Origin: Streptomyces sp. CB02400
Lineage (GTDB): Bacteria > Actinomycetota > Actinomycetes > Streptomycetales > Streptomycetaceae
NCBI RefSeq assembly: GCF_001905725.1
Contig: NZ_LIWB01000025.1
Span: 1 to 64,000 of the forward strand
Direction: 5' to 3'
DNA length: 64,000 nt
The stretch's first letter is position 1; the number at the start of each line of letters is the position of its first letter. Below, piece by piece: positions 42,063 to 50,460 of the stretch. The position numbers were made by a program, and so were the translations under genes. The notes below the pieces were generated by a model. It made no database searches, was not told where the DNA came from, and was given only the letters and a program-made list of their open reading frames with translations.

Positions 42063-43625
42063 ATGGCCGATGGCGCCATGACCGCGACGTTCCTCGCCGT
42101 GATCGGCGGGGCGTCGCTGCTCGCCGTCACCGCGCGGCGGCTGCGGCCGAGCGAGCGGCTGCCCTCGCTGGAGGGCTGGGCGCTGGCCGACCGGAGCCTC
42201 GGCGCCGGCTGGACCTGGCTGCTGCTCGGCGGGACGGTCTACACGGCGTACACCTTCACCGCCGTACCGGGTCTGGCGTACGGCAACGGGGCGCCCGCCT
42301 TCTTCGCGGTGCCGTACACGGTGATCGTCTGCCCGCTCGCGTTCGTGCTGCTGAGCCGGTTGTGGAGCGTGGCCCGGCGGCACGGCTACATCACCGCCGC
42401 CGACTTCGTGCGCGGCCGGTACGGGTCGCCGCCGCTGGCCCTGGTGGTCGCGCTGACCGGGATCCTGGCGACGATGCCGTATCTGGCGCTGCAGCTCCTC
42501 GGCATCCGCGCGGTGCTCACCGCGGGCGGGCTGTATCCGCACGGGGCGACCGGGGACCTGGTGATGGTGGCGGTGTTCGCGGGTCTCGCGGTGGCCACCT
42601 ACCGGCACGGGCTGCGGGCGCCCACGGTGATCTCGGCGCTGAAGGCGGTGGCGGTGTTCGTCTCGCTCACCGCCGTCTGCTGGCTGGTGCTGCGGCGCTT
42701 CGGCGGGCCCGGCGCGGTCTTCGACGGGGCGGCGCGCGCCCTCGGCGGCACGGACACGGCCCACTCCCCGCTGCTGCTGACGCCGGGGCAGCAGCCCGCG
42801 TACGCCACGCTCGCGCTCGGCTCCGCGCTGGCCCTGCTGATGTACCCGCACGTGCTCACCGCCGGGTTCGCCGCCGACGGGACGCGCACCCTGCGCAAGG
42901 TGTCGGCGGGGCTGCCCGCCTGGACGGCGCTGCTGGCGCTCTTCGGGTTCCTCGGCATCGCGGCCCTGGCGGCCGGGGTGCGGGCCCCCGAGGGCAGCGC
43001 CGAGGCGGCGGTGCCGATGCTGGTCGACCGGCTGATGCCGGGCCCGCTGGCCGGGCTGGTGTTCGGTTCGATCGTGGTGGGCGCGCTGGTGCCGGCGGCG
43101 GTGATGTCGATCGCCGCGGCGACGAGCTTCGTACGGAACGTGTACGTCGAGTACGTCCATCCGACGGCCACGCCGAAACGGCAGGTGCGGGTCGCCAAGG
43201 CGGTGTCGCTGACCGCGAAGCTCGGGGCGGTGGCGTTCGTGTTCGGGCTGCGCGACCAGGACGCCATCAACCTCCAGCTGCTCGGCGGGGTGTGGATCCT
43301 GCAGATCTTCCCGGCGGTGGCGGTCGGCCTGTACACGCGGTGGCTGCATCCGCGGGCGCTGCTCGCCGGGTGGGCCGTGGGCATGGTCGCCGGGACGTAT
43401 CTGGTGGTGCGCGAGGGGTTCTCCTCGATCGTGCCGCTCGGCCCCGGTAACGGACCGCTGGAGATCTACGCCGGGGTCGCCGCCCTGCTGCTCAACCTGA
43501 CCGTCGCGGTGGCCGGTACCGCCGCCCTCGCCCGCCTCGGCGTCCCGCGCGGCGCCGACGCCACCGACCTGCCGTCCCGCCTGATGGCCGGGCGACGTCC
43601 ACAGACGGGAGCGGACAACCCGTGA
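42063..43625 (+). CDS. Sodium:solute symporter family protein
   Basis: 520 residues, ATG at 42063 after GAGGACGGT. About thirteen membrane segments; SSS features such as GYITAADFVRGRYGSPPLAL and SIAAATSFVRNVYVEYV. It is closer to monocarboxylate (MctP-like) permeases than to the ActP-like carrier at 31512. The small DUF3311 partner usual for MctP is absent. Its stop overlaps the GTG start of the sigma factor gene (GTGA), an unusual pairing. Confidence 0.87.
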   Translation: MADGAMTATFLAVIGGASLLAVTARRLRPSERLPSLEGWALADRSLGAGWTWLLLGGTVYTAYTFTAVPGLAYGNGAPAFFAVPYTVIVCPLAFVLLSRLWSVARRHGYITAADFVRGRYGSPPLALVVALTGILATMPYLALQLLGIRAVLTAGGLYPHGATGDLVMVAVFAGLAVATYRHGLRAPTVISALKAVAVFVSLTAVCWLVLRRFGGPGAVFDGAARALGGTDTAHSPLLLTPGQQPAYATLALGSALALLMYPHVLTAGFAADGTRTLRKVSAGLPAWTALLALFGFLGIAALAAGVRAPEGSAEAAVPMLVDRLMPGPLAGLVFGSIVVGALVPAAVMSIAAATSFVRNVYVEYVHPTATPKRQVRVAKAVSLTAKLGAVAFVFGLRDQDAINLQLLGGVWILQIFPAVAVGLYTRWLHPRALLAGWAVGMVAGTYLVVREGFSSIVPLGPGNGPLEIYAGVAALLLNLTVAVAGTAALARLGVPRGADATDLPSRLMAGRRPQTGADNP

Positions 43626-44233
43626 GACGCAGACAGCACCCCCAGGTCACCCTGCCACCGGCCCCGGCGTCGGTCCCGGCGCCCGCGGCGGTGCCGCCCG
43701 GACCGCTCGGGCCCGCCGTCACCGGCCCGGACGACGTGGAACGGGAGGCCGGTGTCGCCCGCCTCTTCGAGCTGCACTACTCCTCGATGCTGCGGCTCGC
43801 CGTGCTGCTCGGCGCGGACGACCCGGAGAACGTGGTGGCCGAGGCCTACTACCAGATCTACCGCAAGTGGCGGCGGCTGAAGGACATGACCGCGGCGGAG
43901 GCGTACCTGCGCTCCACCGTCTGCGATCTGACCCGGACGCGGACGGGCCACCTCCAGGTCGCCCGCCGGCACGAGGAGCGTCCTGCGGCCCCGGCGGACG
44001 AGACCGTGGCCTCCGCCGAGAACACCGCGCTGCTCCGCGACGACCAGCGGGTGCTGATCGACGCGCTCCAGCACCTTCCGGCCCGGCAGCGCGAGGCGCT
44101 GGTGCTGCGCCACTGGCTCGGACTGAAGGAGAGCGAGATAGCCGACGCGATGGGCATCTCCCGTGGTTCCGTCAAGACGCACACCTCGCGCGGCATCTCC
44201 GCGCTGACCCAGGCGATGGAGGCCCGGCGATGA
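43622..44233 (+). CDS. ECF-like RNA polymerase sigma factor (SigE/sigma-24 family)
   Basis: 203 residues; GTG at 43622 overlapping the symporter stop. A Pro/Ala-rich N-terminal extension of about 35 residues is followed by region 2 (ELHYSSMLRLAVLLGADDPE, VVAEAYYQIYRKWRRLKD) and region 4 with the helix-turn-helix LKESEIADAMGISRGSVKTH. The downstream gene overlaps its stop by four bases (ATGA) and encodes a small single-pass membrane protein, which could act as an anti-sigma factor. Confidence 0.88.
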   Translation: MRRRQHPQVTLPPAPASVPAPAAVPPGPLGPAVTGPDDVEREAGVARLFELHYSSMLRLAVLLGADDPENVVAEAYYQIYRKWRRLKDMTAAEAYLRSTVCDLTRTRTGHLQVARRHEERPAAPADETVASAENTALLRDDQRVLIDALQHLPARQREALVLRHWLGLKESEIADAMGISRGSVKTHTSRGISALTQAMEARR

Positions 44234-44595
44234 CGCATCGAGATGCGACTCCGTCGCGTGGCACCGGCCCGGACCGCACCGACCACCTCCGGGCCGGGCC
44301 GCCACGCCCGCCGGACGCGGAGCGCACCGAACGGGAACTGCGCGACGCCCTCCAGGCCCTGGCCGGCGGGGTGCTGCCCGACCCCGACGCCTACCGCACC
44401 GCGCGCGGCGAGTGGCTGCGCCGCGAACGCCGGCGGCGGCTCGTCCTCGCCGTGCTCGTCGCCGTCGTCTTCGCGCTGGCCACACTGATCGGCCTGTGGG
44501 TGCTCAACCAGGCCCCCTCGGACCCCGGTGTCATCTTCTCCGGCGACGGCGCGGCGGTGGCCGACGGTCCGTCACTCCCCCGGCTCCGCCCCTGA
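44230..44595 (+). CDS. Small single-pass membrane protein, possible anti-sigma factor
   Basis: 121 residues; ATG at 44230 in ATGA overlap with the sigma gene. Cytoplasmic N-terminal part with ERTERELRDALQALAGGVLP and YRTARGEWLRRERRRR, then one membrane segment (LVLAVLVAVVFALATLIGLW) and a short outer tail. There is no ZAS zinc motif. Position and topology fit a membrane anchor for the sigma factor, but that is inference. Confidence 0.7.
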   Translation: MTHRDATPSRGTGPDRTDHLRAGPPRPPDAERTERELRDALQALAGGVLPDPDAYRTARGEWLRRERRRRLVLAVLVAVVFALATLIGLWVLNQAPSDPGVIFSGDGAAVADGPSLPRLRP

Positions 44596-44607
44596 TTGCC
44601 GCCCCCG

Positions 44608-46410
44608 ATGGCCGGGAACCCGCACCCCGTGCACCGTATCGAGGACTACGCGCTCATCGGCGACGAACAGACCGCTGCCCTGGTGGGCGCGGACGGCTCG
44701 GTCGACTGGCTCTGTCTGCCCCGCTTCGACTCGGCGGCCTGCTTCGCGCGGCTGCTCGGGGACGAGAGCAACGGGCACTGGCGCATCGCCCCCGCCGGTG
44801 CGGACCGGTGCGCCCGCCGCTCCTACCGCGAGGACACACTCGTCCTGGACACCGAGTGGGAGACCCCCGAGGGAGCGGTGCTGGTCACCGACCTGATGCC
44901 GCAACGCCACCGCGCGCCGGACCTGGTGCGGATCGTGCAGGGCGTACGGGGTGAGGTGACCGTGCGCAGCACGCTGCGGCTGCGCTTCGACTACGGCTCG
45001 GTCGTGCCGTGGGTGCGCCGGGCGGACGGCCACCGGGTGGCGGTGGCCGGGCCGGACTCGGCGTGGCTGCGCAGCGTCCCGGACGTGGACACCTGGGGCG
45101 AGGACCGGAGCACCGTCTCCGAGTTCACGGTGCGGGAGGGCGAGCGGGTCGCGTTCGTGCTCACCTGGCACCCCTCCCACGAGCCGCGGCCCCCGCTGGT
45201 CGACCCGTACTCCTCGCTGCGGCACAGCGTGAAGGACTGGCGCGCCTGGGCGGCGCAGTGCCGTTACGACGGCCCGCACCGGGACGCGGTCGTCCGCTCG
45301 CTGATCACCCTCAAGGCACTCACCTACCGTCCCACCGGCGGTATCGTCGCCGCGCCCACCACCTCGCTGCCGGAGGAGCCGGGCGGGGTGCGCAACTGGG
45401 ACTACCGCTTCTGCTGGCTGCGCGACTCCACGCTGACCCTGAAGGCGCTGCTGGCCGCCGGGTACCAGGAGGAGGCGGAGGCCTGGCGCAACTGGCTGCT
45501 CCGCGCGGTCGCGGGCGATCCGGCGGACCTTCAGATCATGTACGGGCTCGCGGGCGAGCGGCGGCTGCCGGAGTTCGAACTGCCGTGGCTGCCCGGCTTC
45601 GGCGGCGCCACGCCGGTACGGGTCGGCAACGACGCGGTGAACCAGCTCCAGCTCGACGTGTACGGAGAGGTCGTGGACTCCCTGGCGCTGGCCCGGCGTT
45701 CGGGACTGTCCGCGCAGCCGGACGTGTGGGCGATGCAGACGGTGCTGTTGAAGTTCCTGCGCACGGCCTGGCGGCAGCCGGACGAGGGGCTGTGGGAGGT
45801 GCGGAGCGGTCGGCGCCACTTCGTGCACTCCAAGGTGATGGTGTGGGTGGCCGCCGACCGCGCGGTGCGCGCCCTGGAGGAGTTCCCGGATCTCGAGGGT
45901 GACCTGGACGGCTGGCGGGAGCTGCGCGACGAGGTGCACCGGGAGGTGTGCGAGAAGGGATACGACCCCGCGCGGAACACGTTCACGCAGTCGTACGGCT
46001 CGCGCGAACTCGACGCCGCGCTGCTGCTGATCCCCCGGGTGGGTTTCCTGCCGCCCGACGACCCCCGGGTGCTCGGCACCATCGACGCGGTCCGCGCGGA
46101 GCTGGGGCAGGACGGGTTCGTACGCCGCTACACGCCGGACGCGACGGCTGTCGACGGGCTGCCCGGCGGGGAGGGCACGTTCCTGGTCTGTTCGTTCTGG
46201 CTCGCGGACGCCCTGCACATGACCGGCAGGACGAAGGAGGCGCGCGCGCTGTTCGAGCGGCTGATGGGGCTCGCCAACGACGTGGGTCTGCTGGCGGAGG
46301 AGTACGACCCGGTGGGCGGGCGGCTACTGGGCAACTTCCCGCAGGCGTTCAGCCACATCGGCCTGGTGAACACCGCTCTCGCCCTGTTCGGGGACGAGGG
46401 GGCAGGATAG
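44608..46410 (+). CDS. Glycoside hydrolase family 15 (glucoamylase/trehalase-like)
   Basis: 600 residues from ATG at 44608; TTG at 44596 would add four residues. GH15 landmarks: IEDYALIGDEQTAALVGADG and SVDWLCLPRFDS at the N-terminus, the (alpha/alpha)6 barrel with NWDYRFCWLRDSTLTLKAL, HSKVMVWVAADRA, and EEYDPVGGRLLGNFPQAFSH with a catalytic Glu. There is no signal peptide. In actinobacteria this clade includes trehalases; glucan hydrolysis is the other possibility. Confidence 0.88.
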   Translation: MAGNPHPVHRIEDYALIGDEQTAALVGADGSVDWLCLPRFDSAACFARLLGDESNGHWRIAPAGADRCARRSYREDTLVLDTEWETPEGAVLVTDLMPQRHRAPDLVRIVQGVRGEVTVRSTLRLRFDYGSVVPWVRRADGHRVAVAGPDSAWLRSVPDVDTWGEDRSTVSEFTVREGERVAFVLTWHPSHEPRPPLVDPYSSLRHSVKDWRAWAAQCRYDGPHRDAVVRSLITLKALTYRPTGGIVAAPTTSLPEEPGGVRNWDYRFCWLRDSTLTLKALLAAGYQEEAEAWRNWLLRAVAGDPADLQIMYGLAGERRLPEFELPWLPGFGGATPVRVGNDAVNQLQLDVYGEVVDSLALARRSGLSAQPDVWAMQTVLLKFLRTAWRQPDEGLWEVRSGRRHFVHSKVMVWVAADRAVRALEEFPDLEGDLDGWRELRDEVHREVCEKGYDPARNTFTQSYGSRELDAALLLIPRVGFLPPDDPRVLGTIDAVRAELGQDGFVRRYTPDATAVDGLPGGEGTFLVCSFWLADALHMTGRTKEARALFERLMGLANDVGLLAEEYDPVGGRLLGNFPQAFSHIGLVNTALALFGDEGAG

Positions 46411-46414
46411 GGCC

Positions 46415-47170
46415 ATGGATCTTGGACTGAAGGACCGGGTGTACGTCGTCACCGGGGCGACCCGCGGGCTGGGCAACGCCTCCGCGCGGGAACTCGTCGC
46501 CGACGGCGCGAAGGTGGTCGTCACGGGGCGGGAGGAGAAGTCCGTCGCTCAGGCGGCGTCCGCGCTGGGGCCGGACGCGGTCGGGGTGGCCGTCGACAAC
46601 GCCGATCCCGAGGCGCCCGCGCGGCTGATCGCCACCGCGCGGGAGCGGTTCGGGCGCTTCGACGGCATCCTCGTCAGCGTGGGCGGGCCGCCGCCGGGGT
46701 TCGTCGCCGACACCACCGACGAGCAGTGGCGGGCGGCATTCGAGTCGGTGTTCCTGGGGGCGGTGCGGATGGCGCGGGCGGCCGCGGCGGAGCTGGGTGA
46801 GGGGGGTGTCATCGGGTTCGTGCTGTCGGGGTCGGTGCACGAGCCGATTCCCGGGCTGACCATTTCCAACGGGCTGCGGCCGGGGCTGGCCGGGTTCGCG
46901 AAGTCGCTGGCGGACGAGTTGGGGCCGCGGGGGGTCCGGGTGGTGGGGCTGCTGCCGGGGCGTATCGATACGGACCGGGTGCGGGAGTTGGACTCGTTGT
47001 CGGCGGATCCGGAGGCTACGCGGCGGGCTGCGGAGTCTCGGATTCCGTTGCGGCGGTACGGCACGCCGGGGGAATTCGGCCGTACGGCCGCGTTTTTGCT
47101 GTCGCCGGCGGCTTCTTATCTGTCCGGGGTGATGCTGCCGGTGGACGGAGGTTTCCGGCACGGGTTCTGA
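46415..47170 (+). CDS. SDR-family protein lacking the catalytic Tyr-Lys
   Basis: 251 residues, ATG at 46415, four bases after the GH15 gene. The Rossmann motif TGATRGLG is intact and the closing LSGVMLPVDGGF is typical. At the catalytic site the usual YxxxK is replaced: the segment is GLTISNGLRPGLAGFAKSLA, giving Ser for Tyr and Arg for Lys by alignment with FabG of this window. A normal SDR redox reaction is unlikely, or it uses other residues. Related divergent SDRs are annotated as 3-oxoacyl-ACP reductase-like. Confidence 0.8.
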   Translation: MDLGLKDRVYVVTGATRGLGNASARELVADGAKVVVTGREEKSVAQAASALGPDAVGVAVDNADPEAPARLIATARERFGRFDGILVSVGGPPPGFVADTTDEQWRAAFESVFLGAVRMARAAAAELGEGGVIGFVLSGSVHEPIPGLTISNGLRPGLAGFAKSLADELGPRGVRVVGLLPGRIDTDRVRELDSLSADPEATRRAAESRIPLRRYGTPGEFGRTAAFLLSPAASYLSGVMLPVDGGFRHGF

Positions 47171-47218
47171 CGGCCGTTTCGCAGGTGCCCTGTGTCGGTG
47201 CGGGGTGGGGGGTGGTAG

Positions 47219-47322
47219 CGCGGCCCGGCGTTTACGGGGTGCCGTCGCGCCCACCGTGCCGCCCCAGCGGCACGACTGCCCGCGGGGATGCGGGGGATGC
47301 GGGGGATGCGGGGATGCGGCTA
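47219..47322. repeat. Dispersed hairpin repeat copy C plus ATGCGGGGG microsatellite
   Basis: Flank CGCGGCCCGGCGTTTACGGG and core 47239-47285 (GTGCCGTCGCGCCCACCGTG to CGGCACGACTGCCCGCGG). A run of four ATGCGGGGG-like 9-bp units follows at about 47288-47319. It sits between the convergent SDR and AmaP genes. Confidence 0.75.
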
Positions 47323-47898
47323 TGTGACTCGTTCCGGGTGGTGTTTTACAGCTTGCAGGCGGGCCTCTGTGGGGAGGGTGGGGTGGCCTGTGGAGGTCCG
47401 GGCGTGGGTGAGGGGGCCCTTTGTCAGGGCTTGCAGGGCTGTTGCCGGGTCGATGTGGGGTTGCAGGTAGAGGAGTACGCGGGTTCTGGGGCTGTTTCTG
47501 CGGCCGGTGAGGAGGACGTGGGCCCGGGCTACGCCGTCCAGGTGGCTCGCCTCCTCCGCGAGGGCTTGTTCCAGGGCCCTTCCGCGCAGTGACGCGCCCT
47601 CGTCGTCGCCGGTGTCGAGCAGTACCTCGGCCGGTCGGCGCCGGCGCAGCACCGCGAGCAGCCACCACAGGGAGAGCAGGACCAGGACGGCGAGAACGGC
47701 GATGACGACCGGCCACCACCAGCCGTCGTCCCGCCACCGGGTCCGCTCGGCCTCGTCCAGCAGCACGTCGTGCCGCCCGTCGTGCGGCCACCAGGAGGGC
47801 GCCGGCGCCCCCAGCCCGATCGCCAGCACGGACCCGCCGAGGACGACCAGCACCAGCCCCGTGATCCCGAGCAGCACCCGGTTGACGCCCTTGAGCAT
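47320..47898 (-). CDS. amaP: AmaP-like alkaline-shock membrane anchor protein
   Basis: 192 residues, ATG at 47898. Two membrane segments (VLLGITGLVLVVLGGSVLAI, and VVIAVLAVLVLLSLWWLL after a loop with DEAERTRWRDDGWWWP), then a cytoplasmic alpha/beta domain of about 100 residues (VARAHVLLTGRRNSPRTRVL). AmaP anchors Asp23-type proteins at the membrane in Firmicutes. Here it closes a five-gene minus-strand cluster that has two Asp23 proteins. Confidence 0.82.
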   Translation of the reverse strand: MLKGVNRVLLGITGLVLVVLGGSVLAIGLGAPAPSWWPHDGRHDVLLDEAERTRWRDDGWWWPVVIAVLAVLVLLSLWWLLAVLRRRRPAEVLLDTGDDEGASLRGRALEQALAEEASHLDGVARAHVLLTGRRNSPRTRVLLYLQPHIDPATALQALTKGPLTHARTSTGHPTLPTEARLQAVKHHPERVT

Positions 47899-47900
47899 CT

Positions 47901-48515
47901 CTACCGCCCCTTCCGGCCGGGCCGCCGTACGCGCAGCGACAGCGAGGGCGGCCGGGCCAGGCCGAGGCCCGCCACGGCGTCGTCGAGCGTCGCGGTCAAG
48001 TCGGCCCGCACGTCGTCCAGTTCACGGAAGTGCGACACCGCGCGGACGTCCGCGCGGGCGCGTTTCACCCTGACCCGCACCGACCGCACGCCGGCCACCT
48101 CCAGGGCCCGGTCCCGCAGCACCGTCGCGGCGGCGTCCCGGTGCAGTGCCGCGCGGACGTCGGGATCCACGGGGCGCATCGGAAGCAGGGCGCGCAGGCC
48201 GGGTGTCAGGGCGAGCAGCAGCAGCCAGAGTCCGAGGGCGGTGGCGACACCGGCGCCGGTCAGCACCCAGATGTCGTCCAGGGGCCGTTCGGCGAGCTGC
48301 CGGGCCAGTTCCCGGCGCCAGCCCAGCGCGGCGCGGTGGGCCCGCACCGCGACGACGTCGTACAGGAACGCGCCCGTGACCACCAGGGCCAGCAGCGCGA
48401 CCAGGCCCGCGGGGACCCGGCGGGCCGACCAGAAGCGCCGGTGCCCGCCGGAGCCGCCGGGCGCCTCCGCGGGCGGCGGGTCCTTCTCCAGGACCGTGCC
48501 CTCGGGTCCGCTCAT
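47901..48515 (-). CDS. DUF6286-type membrane protein of the Asp23 cluster
   Basis: 204 residues from ATG at 48515, one base shared with the stop of the Asp23 gene (TGATG). Two membrane segments (VPAGLVALLALVVTGAFLYD and ATALGLWLLLLALTPGL) are followed by a soluble domain of about 80 residues (VAGVRSVRVRVKRARADVRA). The soluble part resembles the end of AmaP, so the two are likely related. Function unknown, envelope-linked by context. Confidence 0.78.
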   Translation of the reverse strand: MSGPEGTVLEKDPPPAEAPGGSGGHRRFWSARRVPAGLVALLALVVTGAFLYDVVAVRAHRAALGWRRELARQLAERPLDDIWVLTGAGVATALGLWLLLLALTPGLRALLPMRPVDPDVRAALHRDAAATVLRDRALEVAGVRSVRVRVKRARADVRAVSHFRELDDVRADLTATLDDAVAGLGLARPPSLSLRVRRPGRKGR

Positions 48516-48892
48516 CACGTCCTCCCCCGGGCCGCTCCCGGCGCTGCCGTCAGGTGCAGCCGTTCGACCAGGACGACGACCTCCGGTACGTGCATCCCCG
48601 CCAGGGCGCGCACCCGGTCGACCACCTGGCGCCGCACCCGCGCGCACCGGCCGCCGATGTCGCCGGGGTAGCCGAGTTCGATGTGCACCCGGACCCGGGC
48701 GGCCTCGTGGCGCACCACCACCGTGGCGTGCGGCGGGGCGGCGCCCGGCGGCAGGGGACCGGCCGCCTCGCGGGCCGCCTGCGAGGCGATCTTCGCGACC
48801 ACCCGGTCGGCGATCCTGGTCGCCCCGCGCTCACCCGGCGCGACGGCGGCCGGGCCCCGGCCGGGCTCGACGACCGTGCTCACCGCCGTCAC
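48515..48892 (-). CDS. Asp23/Gls24-family protein
   Basis: 125 residues, GTG at 48892. A short version of the Asp23 fold: IADRVVAKIASQAAREAAG, HATVVVRHEAARVRVHIELG and VRRQVVDRVRALAGMHVPE, then a strand (VVVLVERLHLTA). Asp23 proteins coat the inner membrane and respond to envelope stress. It overlaps the preceding small membrane gene by four bases. Confidence 0.83.
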   Translation of the reverse strand: MTAVSTVVEPGRGPAAVAPGERGATRIADRVVAKIASQAAREAAGPLPPGAAPPHATVVVRHEAARVRVHIELGYPGDIGGRCARVRRQVVDRVRALAGMHVPEVVVLVERLHLTAAPGAARGRT

Positions 48893-49074
48893 CGCCGCCG
48901 TTCGTCACGGGAACGGAAGAAGTCACCGAGTTCCAGGTCCCCCTCGAGGAACCGCCCGACGACGAACCCGACGGCGCCCAACGCCGCCACCAGCAGAAAC
49001 GCTCCGAATCCGCCGAAGTATCCGGCGAAGCCCAACGCCATGCCGGCGATCATGCCGACCACGGCCATGTTCAT
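48889..49074 (-). CDS. Small two-helix membrane protein of the Asp23 cluster
   Basis: 61 residues, ATG at 49074. Two hydrophobic segments (MAVVGMIAGMALGFAGYF and FLLVAALGAVGFVVGRF) and an acidic-then-basic tail (LEGDLELGDFFRSRDERRR). It resembles DUF2273-type proteins that sit in Asp23 operons of Gram-positive bacteria. It overlaps the following Asp23 gene. Confidence 0.78.
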   Translation of the reverse strand: MNMAVVGMIAGMALGFAGYFGGFGAFLLVAALGAVGFVVGRFLEGDLELGDFFRSRDERRR

Positions 49075-49099
49075 GGTGTGCTCCTCCGCTCACCGAGCC

Positions 49100-49594
49100 T
49101 CACTGAAGGCGGGCCTCCGCTTCCTCTTCCTCCTCCTCGGGCAGCTTCACGTCGCTCACCGCGATGTTGACCTCGACCACCTCCAGTCCGGTCATCCGCT
49201 CGACCGCCGCGATGACGTTCTCCCGTACGGCCCTGGCGACGTCGGCGATGGACACGCCGTAGTCGACGACGATCTCCAGGTCGAGCGCGGTCTGCAACTC
49301 GCCGACCTCGGCCTTCACGCCGCGCGTCACCGACTTCGAGCCGCCGGGCACCCGGTCGCGTACGGCGCCGAAGGTCCGTGACAGGCCGCTGCCCATGGCG
49401 TGCACGCCGAGCACGTCCCGCGCGGCCAGCCCCGCGATCTTCTCCACGACACCGTCGGCGATGGTGGTACGGCCGCGGGTCGCCGGGTCGCCGCCGCCGC
49501 GCCGGGTTCCCTGGCCCTTGCGGGGGGTGGTCTCCAAGAGGTTCTTCTCCGGGTCGGGGGCCCGTACCGGGCCTCCCTCGGTCATGTCGGTCAT
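49100..49594 (-). CDS. Asp23/Gls24-family envelope stress protein
   Basis: 164 residues from ATG at 49594; ATG at 49585 is possible. A charged N-terminus of about 40 residues precedes a full Asp23 domain (GRTTIADGVVEKIAGLAARD, GVKAEVGELQTALDLEIVVD, AVRENVIAAVERMTGLEVVE, VNIAVSDV) and a run of six glutamates near the end (LPEEEEEEAEARLQ). It is the first gene of the minus-strand cluster and probably the main structural protein. Confidence 0.9.
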   Translation of the reverse strand: MTDMTEGGPVRAPDPEKNLLETTPRKGQGTRRGGGDPATRGRTTIADGVVEKIAGLAARDVLGVHAMGSGLSRTFGAVRDRVPGGSKSVTRGVKAEVGELQTALDLEIVVDYGVSIADVARAVRENVIAAVERMTGLEVVEVNIAVSDVKLPEEEEEEAEARLQ

Positions 49595-49680
49595 CGCCGT
49601 GCGTCCCTTCGGTCGTCCTCCATCGACCACGGTATGCGTGGTTGCCCGGTACCGCGCCTGAGATGCGTCAGGCTGGAGGA

Positions 49681-50424
49681 ATGACGGCAGACCGGTGGGC
49701 TCGGGCGGTGCGGCAGCAGGTGGGGCTGGGCAGGATCCTGGCCCTGGGAGGGCCGCGCGACGGCGCGTGGATCGCGGAGCGGGCGGCGGAGGCGGTGCTG
49801 CGGCGCGCGGTGGTACGGGATGTGCCGGGCGTACGCCTGGACGGTGTACGGATCGGCCTCGCCGATCCGGAGGGGGTGACGGGTGAGCCGGTCGTGCCGG
49901 CTCCGCCGGGGGTGGTGCCGCCGGGGGCGTTGCGGCTGACCGTCGAGTTCGCGGCCACTGCGGTGCGGCCGGTGCCGGTGACCGCGTCGCGGCTGCGGGA
50001 GGTGTTGGCGGAAGTGGTGGTGGAGCGGATCGGGTTGGCCGTCGTGGAGGTGGATCTGCGGGTGGTGGAGTTGCTGGATGCGGAGCCGGTACCGGTGTCG
50101 GTGCCGGTGCCGGGTGCGGAACCGGCACCGGGTGAGTCGGCGGCGGACGAGCCGGCGGGCCCCGGTGGCTCGGAGACTGACCGGGTCGCGACCGCGGCGG
50201 TTGCCGTGCCGGGGGTGAGCCGGCTGACGGGGGTGCTGGGACGGTCGGTTCACCTGACCGAGCAGCGGGGCGACACCGGTCTGTCTCGCCGTCACGCGCG
50301 CGTGGACCTCGCGGTGGTGGCGGACGCCCGCCCTCTGGATGTGGCCCGGAGGGTCCGTTCGGCGGTGACCGAATCGCTGCCGGATCATCCCACCGTGGCT
50401 GTACTGATCACGGCGGTCGACTGA
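49681..50424 (+). CDS. Protein with two degenerate Asp23-like domains
   Basis: 247 residues if ATG at 49681 is used; the purine-rich GGAGG is only one base away, so ATG at 49663 remains possible. Residues about 28-145 follow the Asp23 pattern (WIAERAAEAVLRRAVVRDVP, ALRLTVEFAATAVRPVPVTA, LREVLAEVVVERIGLAVVEV) and residues 160-247 repeat it (ATAAVAVPGVSRLTGVLG, ARVDLAVVADARPLDVARRV). It is divergent from the Asp23 cluster across 86 bp, so it likely belongs to the same system. No name exists that I know. Confidence 0.72.
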   Translation: MTADRWARAVRQQVGLGRILALGGPRDGAWIAERAAEAVLRRAVVRDVPGVRLDGVRIGLADPEGVTGEPVVPAPPGVVPPGALRLTVEFAATAVRPVPVTASRLREVLAEVVVERIGLAVVEVDLRVVELLDAEPVPVSVPVPGAEPAPGESAADEPAGPGGSETDRVATAAVAVPGVSRLTGVLGRSVHLTEQRGDTGLSRRHARVDLAVVADARPLDVARRVRSAVTESLPDHPTVAVLITAVD

Positions 50425-50460
50425 CCGGGACGGGCGGTCCGCCGGGCCGGGGGCGGGACG

